Below, piece after piece: positions 53,553 to 54,382 of a stretch of 54,382 nt of DNA (position 1 is its first letter; each line of letters opens with the position of its first letter). Origin of the DNA: Candidatus Methanoperedens nitratireducens (GTDB taxonomy: Archaea > Halobacteriota > Methanosarcinia > Methanosarcinales > Methanoperedenaceae). The stretch covers positions 256,292 through 310,673 of the forward strand of contig NZ_JMIY01000002.1 in NCBI RefSeq assembly GCF_000685155.1, read 5' to 3'. The notes beneath the pieces are model-generated. The model did no database searches. It had not been told where the DNA came from and worked only from the letters and a program-made list of their open reading frames with translations. The position numbers were made by a program, and so were the translations under genes.

Positions 53553-54316
53553 AATACAATACAGTAGCAATTGAATACGTTCCCCAGCTTAATAAAGGTA
53601 TGAAAACCGTGTTGTGTTCAAGATTTGTGTCTGAATATGGTTTTTTGGGAGGTAGAGAAGTTATCGAGCTTATTGTGAATGATCTCCTAAAGATAGTACA
53701 TGACCATGAACTTCCTTTTAGTAATGTCAAGAAGGGGCAGATAGTCTGGCAGGCTGTTGCAAAAGACGAGACCGCTTCCTATGCAAAATCGATGAGCAAA
53801 ACAAAAACAGTTCCTGTTGTTCTCACCCTGGTCAGCGATGATGATATCAAGATGCGAATAAACGGAACTCCAATAAACAAGATAAGAAAGGTAGTAATAG
53901 AACGAATTTTGAAAGAAGCGTATGAACAGGGAGGTGTTTTGAATCAGCCGGATGTAGCTATACTCCTGTCTGTAACAAGACCTGCCGTTGGAAAATTAAT
54001 TTCCGAAATTCAAAAAGAGAGTGGGGCCATGCTACCATACAGGGGAACTATCCATGATCTTGGACCTACTATTACCCATAAACGAGAGATCGTCAGACTG
54101 AGATTGCAAAAGATGTCTACACCTGAAATTTCAAGAAGAACGTATCATAGCGAGGATGCTGTAGACCATTATATTAATGATTTTGAACGAGTGGCAAGAA
54201 TTGCAGATATATTTGAACCCATAGATGTTGCATTTATAACCAATTTAAGCTTGTCGCTGGTTAATGAATATCTTGATTTAAAAAAGGAATTTATTGATGG
54301 AGCGAAAGAATTATGA
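53549..54316 (+). CDS. DUF1670 protein, second of a tandem pair
   Basis: 255 residues. VLNQPDVAILLSVTRPAVGK (helix-turn-helix) is followed by THKREIVRLRLQKMSTPEIS and RRTYHSEDAVDHYINDFERV, parallel to the first protein. The N-terminal halves differ, so the two are diverged paralogues that probably form a hetero-complex. ATGA overlap with the first gene implies coupling. The last 66 bases of the window after the stop hold nothing recognisable. Confidence 0.78.
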   Translation: MKYNTVAIEYVPQLNKGMKTVLCSRFVSEYGFLGGREVIELIVNDLLKIVHDHELPFSNVKKGQIVWQAVAKDETASYAKSMSKTKTVPVVLTLVSDDDIKMRINGTPINKIRKVVIERILKEAYEQGGVLNQPDVAILLSVTRPAVGKLISEIQKESGAMLPYRGTIHDLGPTITHKREIVRLRLQKMSTPEISRRTYHSEDAVDHYINDFERVARIADIFEPIDVAFITNLSLSLVNEYLDLKKEFIDGAKEL

Positions 54317-54382
54317 ATAATGTAACTACTCACCTTTTTTAAGCTAAAGCTTTGAGTATGTGCTCTTTTCCAGAGCTGAGAA

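Overview
This window is a chromosomal segment of a methane- or alkane-metabolising euryarchaeon. It carries a complete structural operon for methyl-coenzyme M reductase (mcrB-mcrD-mcrG-mcrA) and, about 12 kb away, a seven-gene MCR activation/marker cluster (atwA-mmp3-mmp6-mmp5-mmp15-mmp17-mmp7). The McrA sequence is canonical (F430 ligand and modification-site residues all present). Together with a CxxC-x17-CxxC zinc protein, a TRAM-domain protein, a PEF-CTERM-like sorting tail and DUF1670 proteins, this suggests a Methanosarcinia-type archaeon, plausibly an ANME-2-like lineage. The sequence alone does not separate a methanotroph from a methanogen. Archaeal TATA boxes, near-leaderless starts and several TTG/GTG starts fit this placement.

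Layout. 0-4.4 kb: a YflT-like stress protein, two cation-diffusion transporters around a DUF1805 gene, a small unknown protein, an inverted-repeat-rich gap, then a CxxC protein and a TRAM protein. 4.6-6.3 kb: class II aldolase, a stand-alone LigD-type 3'-phosphoesterase and endonuclease III, all on the minus strand. 6.4-16.5 kb: a minus-strand type IV pilus-like locus with five pilin-like or pseudopilin-like proteins, a double-domain PilC/TadC-like membrane protein, a FlaI/TadA-type ATPase, an active and a degenerate KaiC-like ATPase, and a winged-helix regulator. 16.7-26.8 kb: plus-strand metabolic genes (PQQ sugar dehydrogenase, pyrD-pyrK, glycosyltransferase, UPF0200/UPF0201, cupin PGI, U32 peptidase-like, HNH-like, fRMsr-like GAF), with one minus-strand CoA-disulfide-reductase-like flavoenzyme.

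27-38 kb: DUF2098, the mcr operon with a clear terminator, a multi-CxxC mini-protein, a B12/radical-SAM protein with a C-terminal PqqD-like domain, a sugar nucleotidyltransferase, rpiA, and a SPASM radical-SAM protein. 38.2-44.5 kb is an accessory island: a decayed transposase, a 1217-residue HD/STAND-NTPase/HEAT-repeat protein with near-identical repeats, an intact ISH3/IS4-like element with terminal inverted repeats, a broken gene and a copy of a nested palindromic repeat. 44.5-51.3 kb is the mmp/atwA cluster. 51.5-54.3 kb holds dut, tsr3 and a tandem DUF1670 gene pair preceded by another copy of the repeat.

Functional view. MCR, its ATP-driven activation factors and possibly the neighbouring radical-SAM enzyme form the metabolic core. 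The most unusual items are the HD-STAND-HEAT protein in the IS-bounded island (a candidate defence or conflict ATPase), the B12-rSAM-PqqD fusion beside mcr, the palindromic repeat family linked to a DUF1670 pair, and the pilus operon with a large sequon-rich pseudopilin and paired active/inactive RecA-fold ATPases. No tRNA, rRNA or CRISPR array was seen.
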